In this document: one piece after another, positions 23,910 through 32,207 of the stretch
How the letters are laid out: every line of letters starts with the position of its first letter
How positions within the stretch are numbered: position 1 is the stretch's first letter
Virus record (IMG/VR): IMGVR_UViG_3300010412_000013
Location: 1 to 60,506 of that record
Origin: a virus
Reading direction: 5' to 3' (one strand)
DNA: 60,506 bases
Position numbers and translations under genes: made by a program
Notes under the pieces: generated by a model
The model's input: only the letters and a program-made list of their open reading frames with translations
Database searches by the model: none
Told to the model about the DNA's origin: nothing

Positions 23910-24138
23910 AGTACAATTGGTGGTTTATGAAACCCGCAAGGTCGTTGTTGATGTTGAACTGGATTGCTATCCAGAAGACAAGAGATGCCTGAAAGACATC
24001 ATCGAAATTGAGACCGAGGCATTTGAACAGAATGTTGATTACATGGACAACCTGACCGAAATGGCGGCGGAAAAGGGCTATGCCTATACCCACACATTCG
24101 AGGTTCTGTCTGCGTCAATTATTGAGGAAAATGAATAA
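23902..24138 (+). CDS. Small hypothetical protein with TTG start
   Basis: 78 residues from TTG at 23902, chosen because GGGGGAAAG lies about 7 bases upstream. Acidic alpha/beta protein with A-K-V-Q-L-V-V-Y-E-T-R. It overlaps the HAD gene and touches the next ATG at 24138. Confidence 0.5.
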   Translation: MAKVQLVVYETRKVVVDVELDCYPEDKRCLKDIIEIETEAFEQNVDYMDNLTEMAAEKGYAYTHTFEVLSASIIEENE

Positions 24139-24353
24139 TGGATAATCTGATACCAGTAACAATGGTGCATAATGGTGTGGTGCATTGCTCCCCGTCATGT
24201 CGGTATCTGTGTGTAAATCCCACACGGTCAACCAAAGCCTATTGTCGCGTCACTGGTGGAGAACTGGACTACTATGACTGGTTCATTGCCCGATGCCAAT
24301 ATGATTCCGACCAATACAACACGGTTCCCCTATCCATAGGAGAGAAAAAATGA
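24138..24353 (+). CDS. Small Cys/His-rich protein, possible zinc site
   Basis: 71 residues. V-V-H-C-S-P-S-C-R-Y-L-C and, later, Y-C-R-V supply four Cys and a His, the spacing of a small zinc module known in phage accessory genes. Overlaps the following gene by ATGA. Confidence 0.5.
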   Translation: MDNLIPVTMVHNGVVHCSPSCRYLCVNPTRSTKAYCRVTGGELDYYDWFIARCQYDSDQYNTVPLSIGEKK

Positions 24354-24583
24354 CACTTGAATTTGAAAGGGTAAGATGGTTCACGTCTGGATATGCAATT
24401 TCACCAACGACTGGTGTGGTTCTTGTTCGTGAACAGGAAACCCGTTTGCTGAAGGGATATACCGGCGCTGTTAGTGGAAGGGATGAACACGAAGACATCG
24501 AACAATTGATTCGCTGGGGTGCCCGTGCGCCCGAAGGCATGTTGCGTGGATTGTTCCCTGACGTTGAAGGAAAATACGCATGA
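24350..24583 (+). CDS. Small hypothetical protein
   Basis: 77 residues, no recognised domain; beta-rich start, then basic helices with two tryptophans. Four-base overlap with each neighbour. Confidence 0.45.
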   Translation: MTLEFERVRWFTSGYAISPTTGVVLVREQETRLLKGYTGAVSGRDEHEDIEQLIRWGARAPEGMLRGLFPDVEGKYA

Positions 24584-25263
24584 TTATCAGCGAACAGATA
24601 GCCTTTGCCGAAAGGTGTTACAATAAGCTGAGGGTTCTCGACCCGAATGTCTTTCTGGCTGGTGGTGCGCCATTCAATTGGTATCATGGAAAGGATGCCA
24701 AGGATTTGGACTTCTGGCTGACATCACCGGCTAACACTTGGGATGAGTTTGAGCATTGCCTGAAGATGCTGGGCTTTGGTGACATCAAGTCTTTGACCAG
24801 CACCAATTCTGCCTATAGTGCATTTCAGGCATCGCGGGGAATCCAGTTCATTGCCGACTGCTGTGTCGTGAATCCAGTTTTGGAGAAATTTGAAAATCTT
24901 GTTGATGCTGATATTGACAATATCAGGGTTCAGGTCATTTGCTTCTACAAGCCATACGACAGAAGCAATGCCATGCAGGGATTCGATTGTGATGTCTGCC
25001 GAATCAAGTATGACTTTGCCAAGAAAGACTACATCATGACCAGTGATGTGTTTACTGCCATGGCATCGAAGGTCTGTACATTCAAGAGAAAGAGTGATTT
25101 GGAAACAGACCACGGCAAGAGGGTTCAGGCTAAACTGTTGGGTCTGGATGACCGCTGGACTTTCCATTACGAAATAGATGATGGCGACAAGGAGAACAAA
25201 GCCCAACTACTCACTGAAATCTTCAGCGCATTGGACTTGCCAAAAACACTCGACATGATATAA
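24580..25263 (+). CDS. Pol-beta-fold nucleotidyltransferase-like protein
   Basis: 227 residues. V-F-L-A-G-G-A-P-F-N-W-Y (about 23-34) then K-D-L-D-F-W-L (about 40-46) match the G-G and D-x-D strands of nucleotidyltransferases related to tRNA CCA-adding enzymes. A later acidic strand is F-D-C-D-V-C-R-I-K. Such phage enzymes may repair tRNA or modify RNA/protein with nucleotides. Only one Asp of the usual D-x-D pair sits in K-D-L-D, so both acidic residues may be used. Substrate unknown. Confidence 0.6.
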   Translation: MIISEQIAFAERCYNKLRVLDPNVFLAGGAPFNWYHGKDAKDLDFWLTSPANTWDEFEHCLKMLGFGDIKSLTSTNSAYSAFQASRGIQFIADCCVVNPVLEKFENLVDADIDNIRVQVICFYKPYDRSNAMQGFDCDVCRIKYDFAKKDYIMTSDVFTAMASKVCTFKRKSDLETDHGKRVQAKLLGLDDRWTFHYEIDDGDKENKAQLLTEIFSALDLPKTLDMI

Positions 25264-25292
25264 AATAACCGAAACCAAACCGGAGAACCAAA

Positions 25293-25697
25293 ATGGGTAA
25301 CCCACAACCACTTCCAAAAAACATGTTCCGTAAGCCGCGCACCGACAGGCATTATGCCCTGTATGATGTCAAGACACAGATTCAGTCTCTGAAAGAGCAA
25401 TTCCTGTTCTATGCCATCTTTAACCGCAGTCAGTTCAATGATGACACCTATATCAAGGCGATTCATTCCCTGTGTAACCGAGTGGCGAAGTTCTACAAGG
25501 TCAAGTATCGCCCATCGGTTCTTGGCAAGCCGACAGCCGATGATGTCAATGCCCTGATTGCAGAACTGAATGACAAACTGGGTCTGAGCCAAGAGCCAAT
25601 CGACAAGGAAGACGCCCATGTTTCCGAGCTTGCCAACCAGCTTGCCGAGGTTTCTGAACAAACGGAATCCGAAGAAGTTCAGGAGAAATTGCAATGA
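25293..25697 (+). CDS. Hypothetical protein
   Basis: 134 residues with a good GGAGA site. The middle is a helical basic region, the last 50 residues are Glu-rich and probably disordered. Sits in front of a gene with which it shares an ATGA overlap. No family recognised. Confidence 0.5.
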   Translation: MGNPQPLPKNMFRKPRTDRHYALYDVKTQIQSLKEQFLFYAIFNRSQFNDDTYIKAIHSLCNRVAKFYKVKYRPSVLGKPTADDVNALIAELNDKLGLSQEPIDKEDAHVSELANQLAEVSEQTESEEVQEKLQ

Positions 25698-26011
25698 GCC
25701 GGAAAATCGACATAAATGACTTGTCGGAATTCATTGACCCTGCCGTGACGCAGGGTATGGATTCTACAGAGTTCCTGAGACATCTCATTCTGGATACGCT
25801 CCATGACAATGTTTGTCAGGTGACATTCACCAAAGAAGATGGAACCGAACGTATCATGTTATGCAGTCTACTGGAAGACAAGATACCCGAAGACAAGGTT
25901 CCAAAGGGAATCCAGAAAATTGCCAATCTTGAAGTTATCAGGGCATTTGACCTCGAAAAGAATGGCTGGCGAAGTTTCAGGGTAGATTCGGTCAAAACTG
26001 TCGAGTTCTGA
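25694..26011 (+). CDS. Hypothetical protein, end of early-type operon
   Basis: 105 residues, alpha/beta, no recognised motif. It is the last gene before a factor-independent terminator at 26024, so it probably ends the transcription unit that began near 22250. Confidence 0.5.
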   Translation: MSRKIDINDLSEFIDPAVTQGMDSTEFLRHLILDTLHDNVCQVTFTKEDGTERIMLCSLLEDKIPEDKVPKGIQKIANLEVIRAFDLEKNGWRSFRVDSVKTVEF

Positions 26012-26023
26012 CACAAAAAAGAT

Positions 26024-26054
26024 GCCGGATTCCTGCAATGGGCATCCGGCTTTT
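26024..26054 (+). terminator. Rho-independent terminator
   Basis: GCCGGAT (26024-26030) pairs with ATCCGGC (26044-26050), followed by TTTT. It closes the small-gene operon and is followed within two bases by a late-promoter element. Confidence 0.7.
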
Positions 26055-26055
26055 G

Positions 26056-26063
26056 CATAAATA
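26056..26063 (+). promoter_or_regulatory. Late promoter-like CATAAATA
   Basis: One mismatch to TATAAATA, followed by CC, as at 35634. It sits between a terminator and the gene at 26091, which has a strong AAAGGAGG site. The position makes it convincing. Confidence 0.6.
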
Positions 26064-26090
26064 CCCATAACACCCCAAAAGGAGGTAGTT

Positions 26091-26420
26091 ATGGAACCGA
26101 AATCAAACATCATCGTTTTTCCTACCACCCATGTCAATACAGGAAGTGTTGTTGCACCACCGGACTTCAGACAAAGACAAGTCACCGAATTCATTGCCAT
26201 GTTCCTTCAGGAATTCAACAATGAATTGATTACCAACATTGCCCTTAACGGTTTTGATGTTGACCATCCCTCCTATGTCACCAATATGGCAGTCATCACC
26301 CGATTGATTGAGGTCATGCTATATCAATGCAGTGATGTTCCACATGCACTTGATGATGTTCTCAATGCCATTGTTTCTGCATTTGATAAAAAGGGTGAAG
26401 AAGACAGCGACGATAAATAA
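26091..26420 (+). CDS. Conserved hypothetical protein
   Basis: 109 residues with the best ribosome-binding site in the window (AAAGGAGGTAG). Begins with an I-V-F-P segment, then helical. T4-like phages encode similar-sized proteins next to phoH, but I cannot name a function. The last codon overlaps another late-promoter-like element (26412-26419). Confidence 0.55.
   Translation: MEPKSNIIVFPTTHVNTGSVVAPPDFRQRQVTEFIAMFLQEFNNELITNIALNGFDVDHPSYVTNMAVITRLIEVMLYQCSDVPHALDDVLNAIVSAFDKKGEEDSDDK
26412..26419 (+). promoter_or_regulatory. Late promoter-like GATAAATA
   Basis: Matches TATAAATA except for the first base. It overlaps the stop of the preceding gene and lies 22 bases upstream of the ATG at 26442. 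Weaker than the element at 26056. Confidence 0.4.
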
Positions 26421-26441
26421 TCAAAACATTATGGAGTAATT

Positions 26442-26705
26442 ATGCCAACCTACGAATATCAATGTGATAAGTGCCAGACTTATTTCACTGCATTACTGAA
26501 ACTTTCGGAAAGAACCAAGCCGACAGAAGAACCTTGTGAGGAATGTGGAACCGAGCATTCGGTCAAGCAGGTCATCACCTGTGTTCCGCCATGGATTGAC
26601 CCAGTTCGTTTGGGTAGAGCCAAAGCACCAAGCGACTTTAGGCAAGTGTTAAAAGGAATGAAGAATTTTTACAAAGGTTCAACCATCAAAGAGGATATCA
26701 ATTAA
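26442..26705 (+). CDS. FmdB-like zinc-ribbon protein
   Basis: 87 residues. P-T-Y-E-Y-Q-C-D-K-C at the start and C-E-E-C about 20 residues on match the FmdB regulatory zinc ribbon. Found just upstream of phoH in several T4-like phages. May bind nucleic acid; role undetermined. Confidence 0.6.
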   Translation: MPTYEYQCDKCQTYFTALLKLSERTKPTEEPCEECGTEHSVKQVITCVPPWIDPVRLGRAKAPSDFRQVLKGMKNFYKGSTIKEDIN

Positions 26706-26708
26706 TCC

Positions 26709-27386
26709 ATGTCCAGAAAAAAAAGCGCACCGTTAAAAGAACATTACAAAAAAGTTCAACCAATAACAAAAAATCAGGAGGCGGCTTTTACATCATACAA
26801 AGAGGGTTATAATCTGGTTCTGTCTGGATATGCCGGAACCGGAAAAACCTATATCGCCATGGCAATGGCATTTGAGGCACTGTTCGATAACAGTTCGATA
26901 GACAATATTATCATTGTCAGGAGTGCCGTACCAACACAAGACTTGGGTCACCTCCCTGGGACTTTCGAAGAAAAGATTGCACCCTATGAAGAACCCTATG
27001 AATCAATCTGTTCGGATTTGTTCAAGGTCAAGGGTGTATATGACCACATGAAGGAGCTTGGCTATATCACCTTCATGCCAGTCTCGTTTATTCGTGGTCT
27101 CACCTTTGACAACTCAATCATTGTGGTAGACGAGTTTCAAAATTGCAATTTTCACGCTTTGGATTCCGTTATTACCCGTGTCGGCAACAATTCGCGCATC
27201 ATCTTCTCTGGGGATTCAACCCAATCCGACCTGAAAAAGACCAACGAAAAACATGATGTCATTGATTTTACTAACATTCTTGATACGATGCCTCAATTCA
27301 GGCACATCCAGTTTGGAGAAAATGACATCGTGCGTAGCGAATTGGTGAAAGACTATATAATAAGGAAACATAAAGCCGGAAAATAG
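26709..27386 (+). CDS. phoH: PhoH-like ATPase
   Basis: 225 residues. Walker A G-Y-A-G-T-G-K-T (40-47, lysine 46) and Walker B V-V-D-E-F-Q-N-C (139-146) with F-S-G-D-S-T-Q-S-D define the PhoH family, ATPases related to helicases and common in marine and T4-like phages. Role in infection is not known; RNA or phosphate-stress functions have been suggested. The start at 26709 is 4 bases after the previous stop. Confidence 0.85.
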   Translation: MSRKKSAPLKEHYKKVQPITKNQEAAFTSYKEGYNLVLSGYAGTGKTYIAMAMAFEALFDNSSIDNIIIVRSAVPTQDLGHLPGTFEEKIAPYEEPYESICSDLFKVKGVYDHMKELGYITFMPVSFIRGLTFDNSIIVVDEFQNCNFHALDSVITRVGNNSRIIFSGDSTQSDLKKTNEKHDVIDFTNILDTMPQFRHIQFGENDIVRSELVKDYIIRKHKAGK

Positions 27387-27388
27387 CC

Positions 27389-28372
27389 ATGCAAGAGTTC
27401 AACGACTTCAATCTATTACAAGAGGGGATTTCGCCCCTCTTGTTCCATATTACGAGCATAAAAAGCCTCTACGAAATGCTGAGTGGAGACAGGCTTTTCT
27501 TGCGCCCGTTGCTGAGGTCAATGGCAGACACTGTGGCTGACCCGTCAGGAATCTCGTCTACCGGAAAGGGTAAGGTTGAAAAGCTGTTCTTCCTGTCTAC
27601 TGCAAGAACCATGCATAGCCAGTACATCGACAGTTCATTCGACCGCTCCCGTGCCCATGTGGTTCTGGAACTGGATGGCAGGCTTCTGTCTACCCGTTAT
27701 TCCGGCAATCCCCTGGACTATTGGGGAAAAGACTTCCGCAACATGCTCAGTGGCAAGTATGAACAGGAAGACAGGATTTACCATACAGAACCCTATATCC
27801 CAAATGCCACAAAGTATATCAAGGCAATTCATATCCACATGCCCCAGACATACATTGACAAGCAGCTAAAAGAAAACGATAACATGAAGAAATTCATATC
27901 GGGTTCATTGCTTGTCGCCAAGAGAAAGGGCGTACCTGTACACTTCTACAATGACAAGGCAACCTTCTTTTCGAGAAGGAATCCGGTCAACTTTGACGTG
28001 TCGGCACTGAAAAGAACCGTTGAACCCTTCTCAAGTTCGATATACCGAGAAGACAGGAATAACACAGTTCTTGTGGCGAGGGGTCTTGCCCGATTCATGA
28101 CCGAGGTCGAGGATGTCAAGACCATGGACAAGGTTCTGGATGAACCCACAAAGAAATGGCTCAGGAACAACATGTTCAAGACAAGGGGGGATTTGGGTCA
28201 AACCGTACAAATCCTGTTCAACGACTTGTCGGATGTCTCAATTTCTACTGACGCCAGCCGAGATGCTGCAAAGCAGTTGGCAAAGGTCATGAGTAAGTAT
28301 CACATGAGAAGCCCTTCTGATTTTGGGGAACTTATCATTAACAAATACATTAAACTAACCAGAGGCATATAA
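27389..28372 (+). CDS. Leader-bearing possible ADP-ribosyltransferase-fold protein
   Basis: 327 residues. The leader M-Q-E-F-N-D-F-N-L-L-Q-E has a cut site after residue 12. The following L-L-F-H-I-T-S (about 17-23) has the strand-plus-histidine of H-Y-E-type ADP-ribosyltransferases and related 2'-phosphotransferases. K-L-F-F-L-S-T-A-R and H-V-V-L-E-L-D-G-R-L-L come next, as in a phage family of unknown activity. The conserved C-terminal acidic residue is not clear, so the assignment is tentative. It precedes the endolysin. Confidence 0.45.
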   Translation: MQEFNDFNLLQEGISPLLFHITSIKSLYEMLSGDRLFLRPLLRSMADTVADPSGISSTGKGKVEKLFFLSTARTMHSQYIDSSFDRSRAHVVLELDGRLLSTRYSGNPLDYWGKDFRNMLSGKYEQEDRIYHTEPYIPNATKYIKAIHIHMPQTYIDKQLKENDNMKKFISGSLLVAKRKGVPVHFYNDKATFFSRRNPVNFDVSALKRTVEPFSSSIYREDRNNTVLVARGLARFMTEVEDVKTMDKVLDEPTKKWLRNNMFKTRGDLGQTVQILFNDLSDVSISTDASRDAAKQLAKVMSKYHMRSPSDFGELIINKYIKLTRGI

Positions 28373-28373
28373 T

Positions 28374-28889
28374 ATGAAATATGAACCTAATGCATTGGTA
28401 CACGCACTGGCACCTAACTTCAAGATGTTTGAAATCGCCAAATCTTCAACCGCCACCCGTTATGGAATAGAGAATACCCCATCACCGGAAGTGGTAGACA
28501 ATGCCATAGAGCTGGCTGTAAACTGTCTTCAACCCATTCGCAAACAGTTTGGCGCGGTTCATGTGGAATCGTGGTATCGTTGCGAAGAACTGGAAAAAAT
28601 CATTGCCAAGTCAGGTTTTGAATCGTGGTGCAAGAAGAATGGTCGAAATGTGACCGACCCCAAGTCATGGGATGATTATTTTGCGGTCAAGTCTCACCCG
28701 AAAGGTGAGGCGGCTGACATTGAAGTGGGTGGATTGTCCAATGATGTTCTGTTCGAATGGTGCAAGAAGAACCTGAAATATGACCAATTGATTCGCGAAT
28801 TCCCGAAAGCTGGTGACCCTATGTCCGGCTGGGTTCATATTTCCTACCGCAAGGGCAACAACAGGCAAATGGCTTTCACGATTGGATAA
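28374..28889 (+). CDS. Endolysin, peptidase M15 (DD-carboxypeptidase/endopeptidase)
   Basis: 171 residues. H108 and D115 in S-H-P-K-G-E-A-A-D-I and H155 in G-W-V-H-I-S-Y are the zinc ligands of the M15 family (VanY/DD-peptidase type), which cut peptide bonds in peptidoglycan. No signal peptide or cell-wall-binding domain, so release would depend on a holin. In the same run as the leader-bearing genes. Confidence 0.8.
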   Translation: MKYEPNALVHALAPNFKMFEIAKSSTATRYGIENTPSPEVVDNAIELAVNCLQPIRKQFGAVHVESWYRCEELEKIIAKSGFESWCKKNGRNVTDPKSWDDYFAVKSHPKGEAADIEVGGLSNDVLFEWCKKNLKYDQLIREFPKAGDPMSGWVHISYRKGNNRQMAFTIG

Positions 28890-28892
28890 ATA
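28885..28892 (+). promoter_or_regulatory. Late promoter-like GATAAATA
   Basis: GATAAATAC overlaps the stop codon of the endolysin gene, 26 bases upstream of the ATG at 28919. Seven of eight bases match the T4 late consensus. Confidence 0.5.
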
Positions 28893-28918
28893 CAGGATAG
28901 CCAAACGGAATATAAGCC

Positions 28919-29296
28919 ATGCAAACACTAACAGAAGGGTTCAGCGTACAAGACGTTCTGGACAGACTTGAAATCATGAAGGATGTTCTTCCTATCGTCA
29001 GGAAAGAAGTTCTTTTATCATTCGACAACACGGCTGATAAGGTCTCCGCCTCCAACATAAACACAGTCTTTGATGCACTGGAAAGGTTCACGGGTCAATT
29101 GGAAAAGGGTGTCAAAGGCAAGAAAGCCCTTGATGACAAAGACAAGAAAGCCATCAAGAACTATGTATTCATCTACAATGATGTCGGCAATAAGGTCAAT
29201 TCACTTCTGAATGCAAAGAAAGCCAAACGTAGCCACAACCTGAAAGTAGGGTTCGACATGATGAATCATGCTGTCAGGGTTATATCACAGGCTTGA
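28919..29296 (+). CDS. Small helical protein with short leader-like start
   Basis: 125 residues. It begins M-Q-T-L-T-E-G-F, putting a hydrophobic-x-E site at residue 6, then three long helices with Lys/Asp-rich loops. A late-type promoter lies just upstream. No family recognised. Confidence 0.5.
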   Translation: MQTLTEGFSVQDVLDRLEIMKDVLPIVRKEVLLSFDNTADKVSASNINTVFDALERFTGQLEKGVKGKKALDDKDKKAIKNYVFIYNDVGNKVNSLLNAKKAKRSHNLKVGFDMMNHAVRVISQA

Positions 29297-29299
29297 ATC

Positions 29300-30058
29300 A
29301 TGCAATCATTTATCCAACACACACAACTCGATGAAGCCCTTTCAAAGGTCACTTATGAGCAATATACCGCCATCATGGAAGGAAGGCTTGATGAAGGCAT
29401 TATTGATTTTGCCGTTGGTCTGAAGAAAGACATAGCCAAGGTGTTTGCTGAATTTAAGGATGAAATCCAGAAACTGATTCAGGAATTTGGTGATGAAGCC
29501 AAGGATATTGCCAAGGGATTTGCCACCAAGAAGATGTTCTACATTTTCAGGGCATTCAAGTTCAGTGTGAAAGCCATGACAGCTATCTTGGTGAAGGTTG
29601 CCGGTCTGTGGAGAGAAAGCCTTGGTGCCATATTCGAGGAAATGGCAAAGAGTGGTATCATGAAAAAAATACAAAGTGGTGCCATGAAGATTGACGAGGT
29701 TCTTGCCAAGTACCCCATCCTGAAAAAAATAAGTGGTCCACTGGTTGCCGGTCTACTGATTTATATCTGGCTGAACATGTCATTTATTGGCGACCCGCAA
29801 TATGACCTTGACTTCATGTCTGTGTTCGGTGCGCTTGGTGGAAATTTTTCACTGGCTGACCTGTTCACTGGAAAATCCGGATTGATGTTGATTACATTGT
29901 TTAGTACAGGCGGATTTATATCTGCACCATGGTTGGGCAATACTGCTGCAAATATTGTGTTGGCATTGATGTATACCGCACTTACTGCCTACAAGAAAAA
30001 TCATCCGGTGGCTGTAAGGCTACGCAACAAACTGAAAATGGTGAGGGTGAGAGCATGA
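29300..30058 (+). CDS. Leader-bearing membrane protein
   Basis: 252 residues. Candidate protease sites at L-D-E (residue 12), I-M-E (27) and L-D-E (31) precede an amphipathic helical segment. Hydrophobic segments run near residues 150-167 (S-G-P-L-V-A-G-L-L-I-Y-I-W-L-N-M-S-F) and 198-235. A membrane protein with prohead-type sites is unusual; one possibility is an internal ejection protein that enters the host envelope with the DNA. Its 4-base overlap with the first ADP-ribosyltransferase-like gene links it to them. Confidence 0.55.
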   Translation: MQSFIQHTQLDEALSKVTYEQYTAIMEGRLDEGIIDFAVGLKKDIAKVFAEFKDEIQKLIQEFGDEAKDIAKGFATKKMFYIFRAFKFSVKAMTAILVKVAGLWRESLGAIFEEMAKSGIMKKIQSGAMKIDEVLAKYPILKKISGPLVAGLLIYIWLNMSFIGDPQYDLDFMSVFGALGGNFSLADLFTGKSGLMLITLFSTGGFISAPWLGNTAANIVLALMYTALTAYKKNHPVAVRLRNKLKMVRVRA

Positions 30059-31116
30059 AAAATTTTTCTGATATGTCAAAGGTCATTACCGAAAAGCGTT
30101 CACATTCTGATGTGAACCAGAGAACGTCTTTGTCGCATGAGTTTATGAAGGTCATCGATAACAACAATATCTATATTCACTTTTCAAACAAGAACATTAT
30201 TGGTGTTACAGCTAACCCTGATTACAATACACCTGCCGGTGTCTATGCATGGCAGTTGAATTCCTACAAGAAGGAAATAAAAGACAGGATTGCCGATAGT
30301 GTACATGATGCAAATAAAACGCTACAAAGAATTGATTCTGGTGAGTATGTTATCGATTCCCTTCCTGCAAAAATAGCATTCGAAAACACCAAACGAACTG
30401 CTGCCGGTCATGACATCTCGGTAAACATCGTGTTCCCTTACAGAGGCGATGCCAAATTTGTTCACATACTGGAAGCCAAGTCTGGTCTGAGGTGGTTTAG
30501 GTTAGGAAGTTCAGAGAGACTTTCTAGGCAGGAATTCTATAAAAACATGGAGATTCTTGAAACCTTCATACTGAATAATCCAACATATTCAAGCCTGTTC
30601 ACTGTGGGTGACATGTCAGACTTTGTGGATTTTCTTGAATCGTCCGAAAATGAACTAGACCACTACAATAACTTCTTTGCAAAAACTTATTACAATATGA
30701 GTATGGTCAGGAAAGAGGTTGACCGTGGCGCAGATGAAGCCAAGAGATGGTATTTGAGGCTGAATTATTTTGGTGCATTTGCTACATACAATCCATTTTC
30801 AAACAGAAGCATATTACTCTACTCACTGATTAATAGAATGAACAATTTTCTTCCTGAAGGCAGACAGGCTAACATGAAGAATGTGATTTTCAGGGAGATG
30901 GGTTATGATGCCATCCGTGATGATGGTTCAGGCGTTATATTCAATTGGGATGAACGCCATCAAGTTGTGTTCCTACACTCAGGCGCGTACAAGGTAAAAA
31001 CCATGCTTCCCAATACCGACATTTCAAGAAGCGAGAGGCATGAGTTATTTGGAAGGGGCAAGTCGAGACCAAAAGGCGAAAAGGGTTCTGGTGTAGGAGT
31101 AATTAATAAACCATGA
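30055..31116 (+). CDS. ADP-ribosyltransferase-like paralogue 1, with leader
   Basis: 353 residues from the ATG at 30055, which overlaps the previous stop. The leader M-K-N-F-S-D-M-S-K-V-I-T-E ends at a candidate cut after E13, then K-R-S-H. A strand with H42 (I-Y-I-H-F-S-N), Y64 in A-G-V-Y-A-W-Q-L-N and Q303 in H-Q-V-V-F-L give an H-Y-Q pattern. Just before the last motif is M-G-Y-D-A-I-R-D-D-G-S-G, typical of ADP-ribosyltransferase domains in phage polyvalent proteins. First of four tandem copies. Confidence 0.6.
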   Translation: MKNFSDMSKVITEKRSHSDVNQRTSLSHEFMKVIDNNNIYIHFSNKNIIGVTANPDYNTPAGVYAWQLNSYKKEIKDRIADSVHDANKTLQRIDSGEYVIDSLPAKIAFENTKRTAAGHDISVNIVFPYRGDAKFVHILEAKSGLRWFRLGSSERLSRQEFYKNMEILETFILNNPTYSSLFTVGDMSDFVDFLESSENELDHYNNFFAKTYYNMSMVRKEVDRGADEAKRWYLRLNYFGAFATYNPFSNRSILLYSLINRMNNFLPEGRQANMKNVIFREMGYDAIRDDGSGVIFNWDERHQVVFLHSGAYKVKTMLPNTDISRSERHELFGRGKSRPKGEKGSGVGVINKP

Positions 31117-32204
31117 AAAAATTTTCCGAAGTATCAAAAGAACTGAATGAGAAACGTGCCCATGCCGACATGAATCCCAAGGAAAGTGTTGTCAAGTATT
31201 TGCTGGACAATCTGAATAACAACAACGTTTACATTCACTTCTCGAATATCGAAAAGGTAGGAATCAATCCAAACACAAAATGGGCAACACCCATTGGTGT
31301 CTATGGATGGCAGTTGAACTACTACAAGAAAAAACTCATTCAGAATGTCGAAGACGTTAAAAATATTGCTGTCGATTTTTTCAAGGAATATAAACTGACA
31401 CCCAATTCAACACAGGCTGAGGTTGAAGCAAAGGGAATAGACTGGAAGAACTTTGTCTCTGCCGTGGGAATGTTGAATGGCACTTCTGGGGTTAAACTGG
31501 CTCGCGTATTTCCCTTCATGACTGAAGCAAAGTATATGCACGTTATCGAAGCCAAGTCAGGTCTCAAGTGGTTAAGGATTGGTGATTCAAGAACCAGTGA
31601 TAAGGAAGTTATGGATGGAGTGAAGATATTGGAAATGTTCATCCTTAAAGAAAGTGACAAGACAGTAGAAAACATGACTGGTCATAAGCTGGATGGCAGT
31701 TCAAACTATATGCGACTATTCAGGGAATCTGACTTTCCCGCACTCAAAAAGTGGTTCGGCTTATCTGAAGAAAAAATCAAAACAACTCTTGAAAGGCTAC
31801 AGAATAATCCGAATCCAGCCGAAATGAAGCCTTGGCTTGCCAGAGCCATAATCACTGATGTGATGGCACTACATACAACGAAAGATGGAAATGCCAAGTT
31901 CCTGTTTCAGTTGGTCAATGACATTTCAATGAATTTGGTAAAATCTCGCTTGCAGGCAGGCATCATGAAAACGACCATATACAGGGCTATGGGTTACGAT
32001 GCTATCCGCGATGATGGTACTGGTACATTCTATAGCATGAATGAGCCTGCCCAAGTGGTATTCCTGCACCCGAATGCCTACACGGTCAGGAAGACACTAA
32101 ATAATGATTCGGTTGAGAGAGAAAAGCGTAAAGCCCTTTTCGGTTTCGATTCCCAGACAAAAGCAGATTCATTTAAAAAAGCAAAATTCGAAAGCAGTTG
32201 GTAA
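31113..32204 (+). CDS. ADP-ribosyltransferase-like paralogue 2, with leader
   Basis: 363 residues. The leader M-K-K-F-S-E-V-S-K-E-L-N-E is followed by K-R-A-H-A-D-M-N. H42, Y64 (I-G-V-Y-G-W-Q-L-N) and Q314 in A-Q-V-V-F-L occupy the same places as in paralogue 1. F-P-F-M-T-E-A-K-Y-M-H-V-I-E-A-K-S-G-L and M-G-Y-D-A-I-R-D-D-G-T-G are conserved in all four. The C-terminus is longer and basic. It overlaps the previous gene by 4 bases. Confidence 0.6.
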   Translation: MKKFSEVSKELNEKRAHADMNPKESVVKYLLDNLNNNNVYIHFSNIEKVGINPNTKWATPIGVYGWQLNYYKKKLIQNVEDVKNIAVDFFKEYKLTPNSTQAEVEAKGIDWKNFVSAVGMLNGTSGVKLARVFPFMTEAKYMHVIEAKSGLKWLRIGDSRTSDKEVMDGVKILEMFILKESDKTVENMTGHKLDGSSNYMRLFRESDFPALKKWFGLSEEKIKTTLERLQNNPNPAEMKPWLARAIITDVMALHTTKDGNAKFLFQLVNDISMNLVKSRLQAGIMKTTIYRAMGYDAIRDDGTGTFYSMNEPAQVVFLHPNAYTVRKTLNNDSVEREKRKALFGFDSQTKADSFKKAKFESSW

Positions 32205-32207
32205 GTA

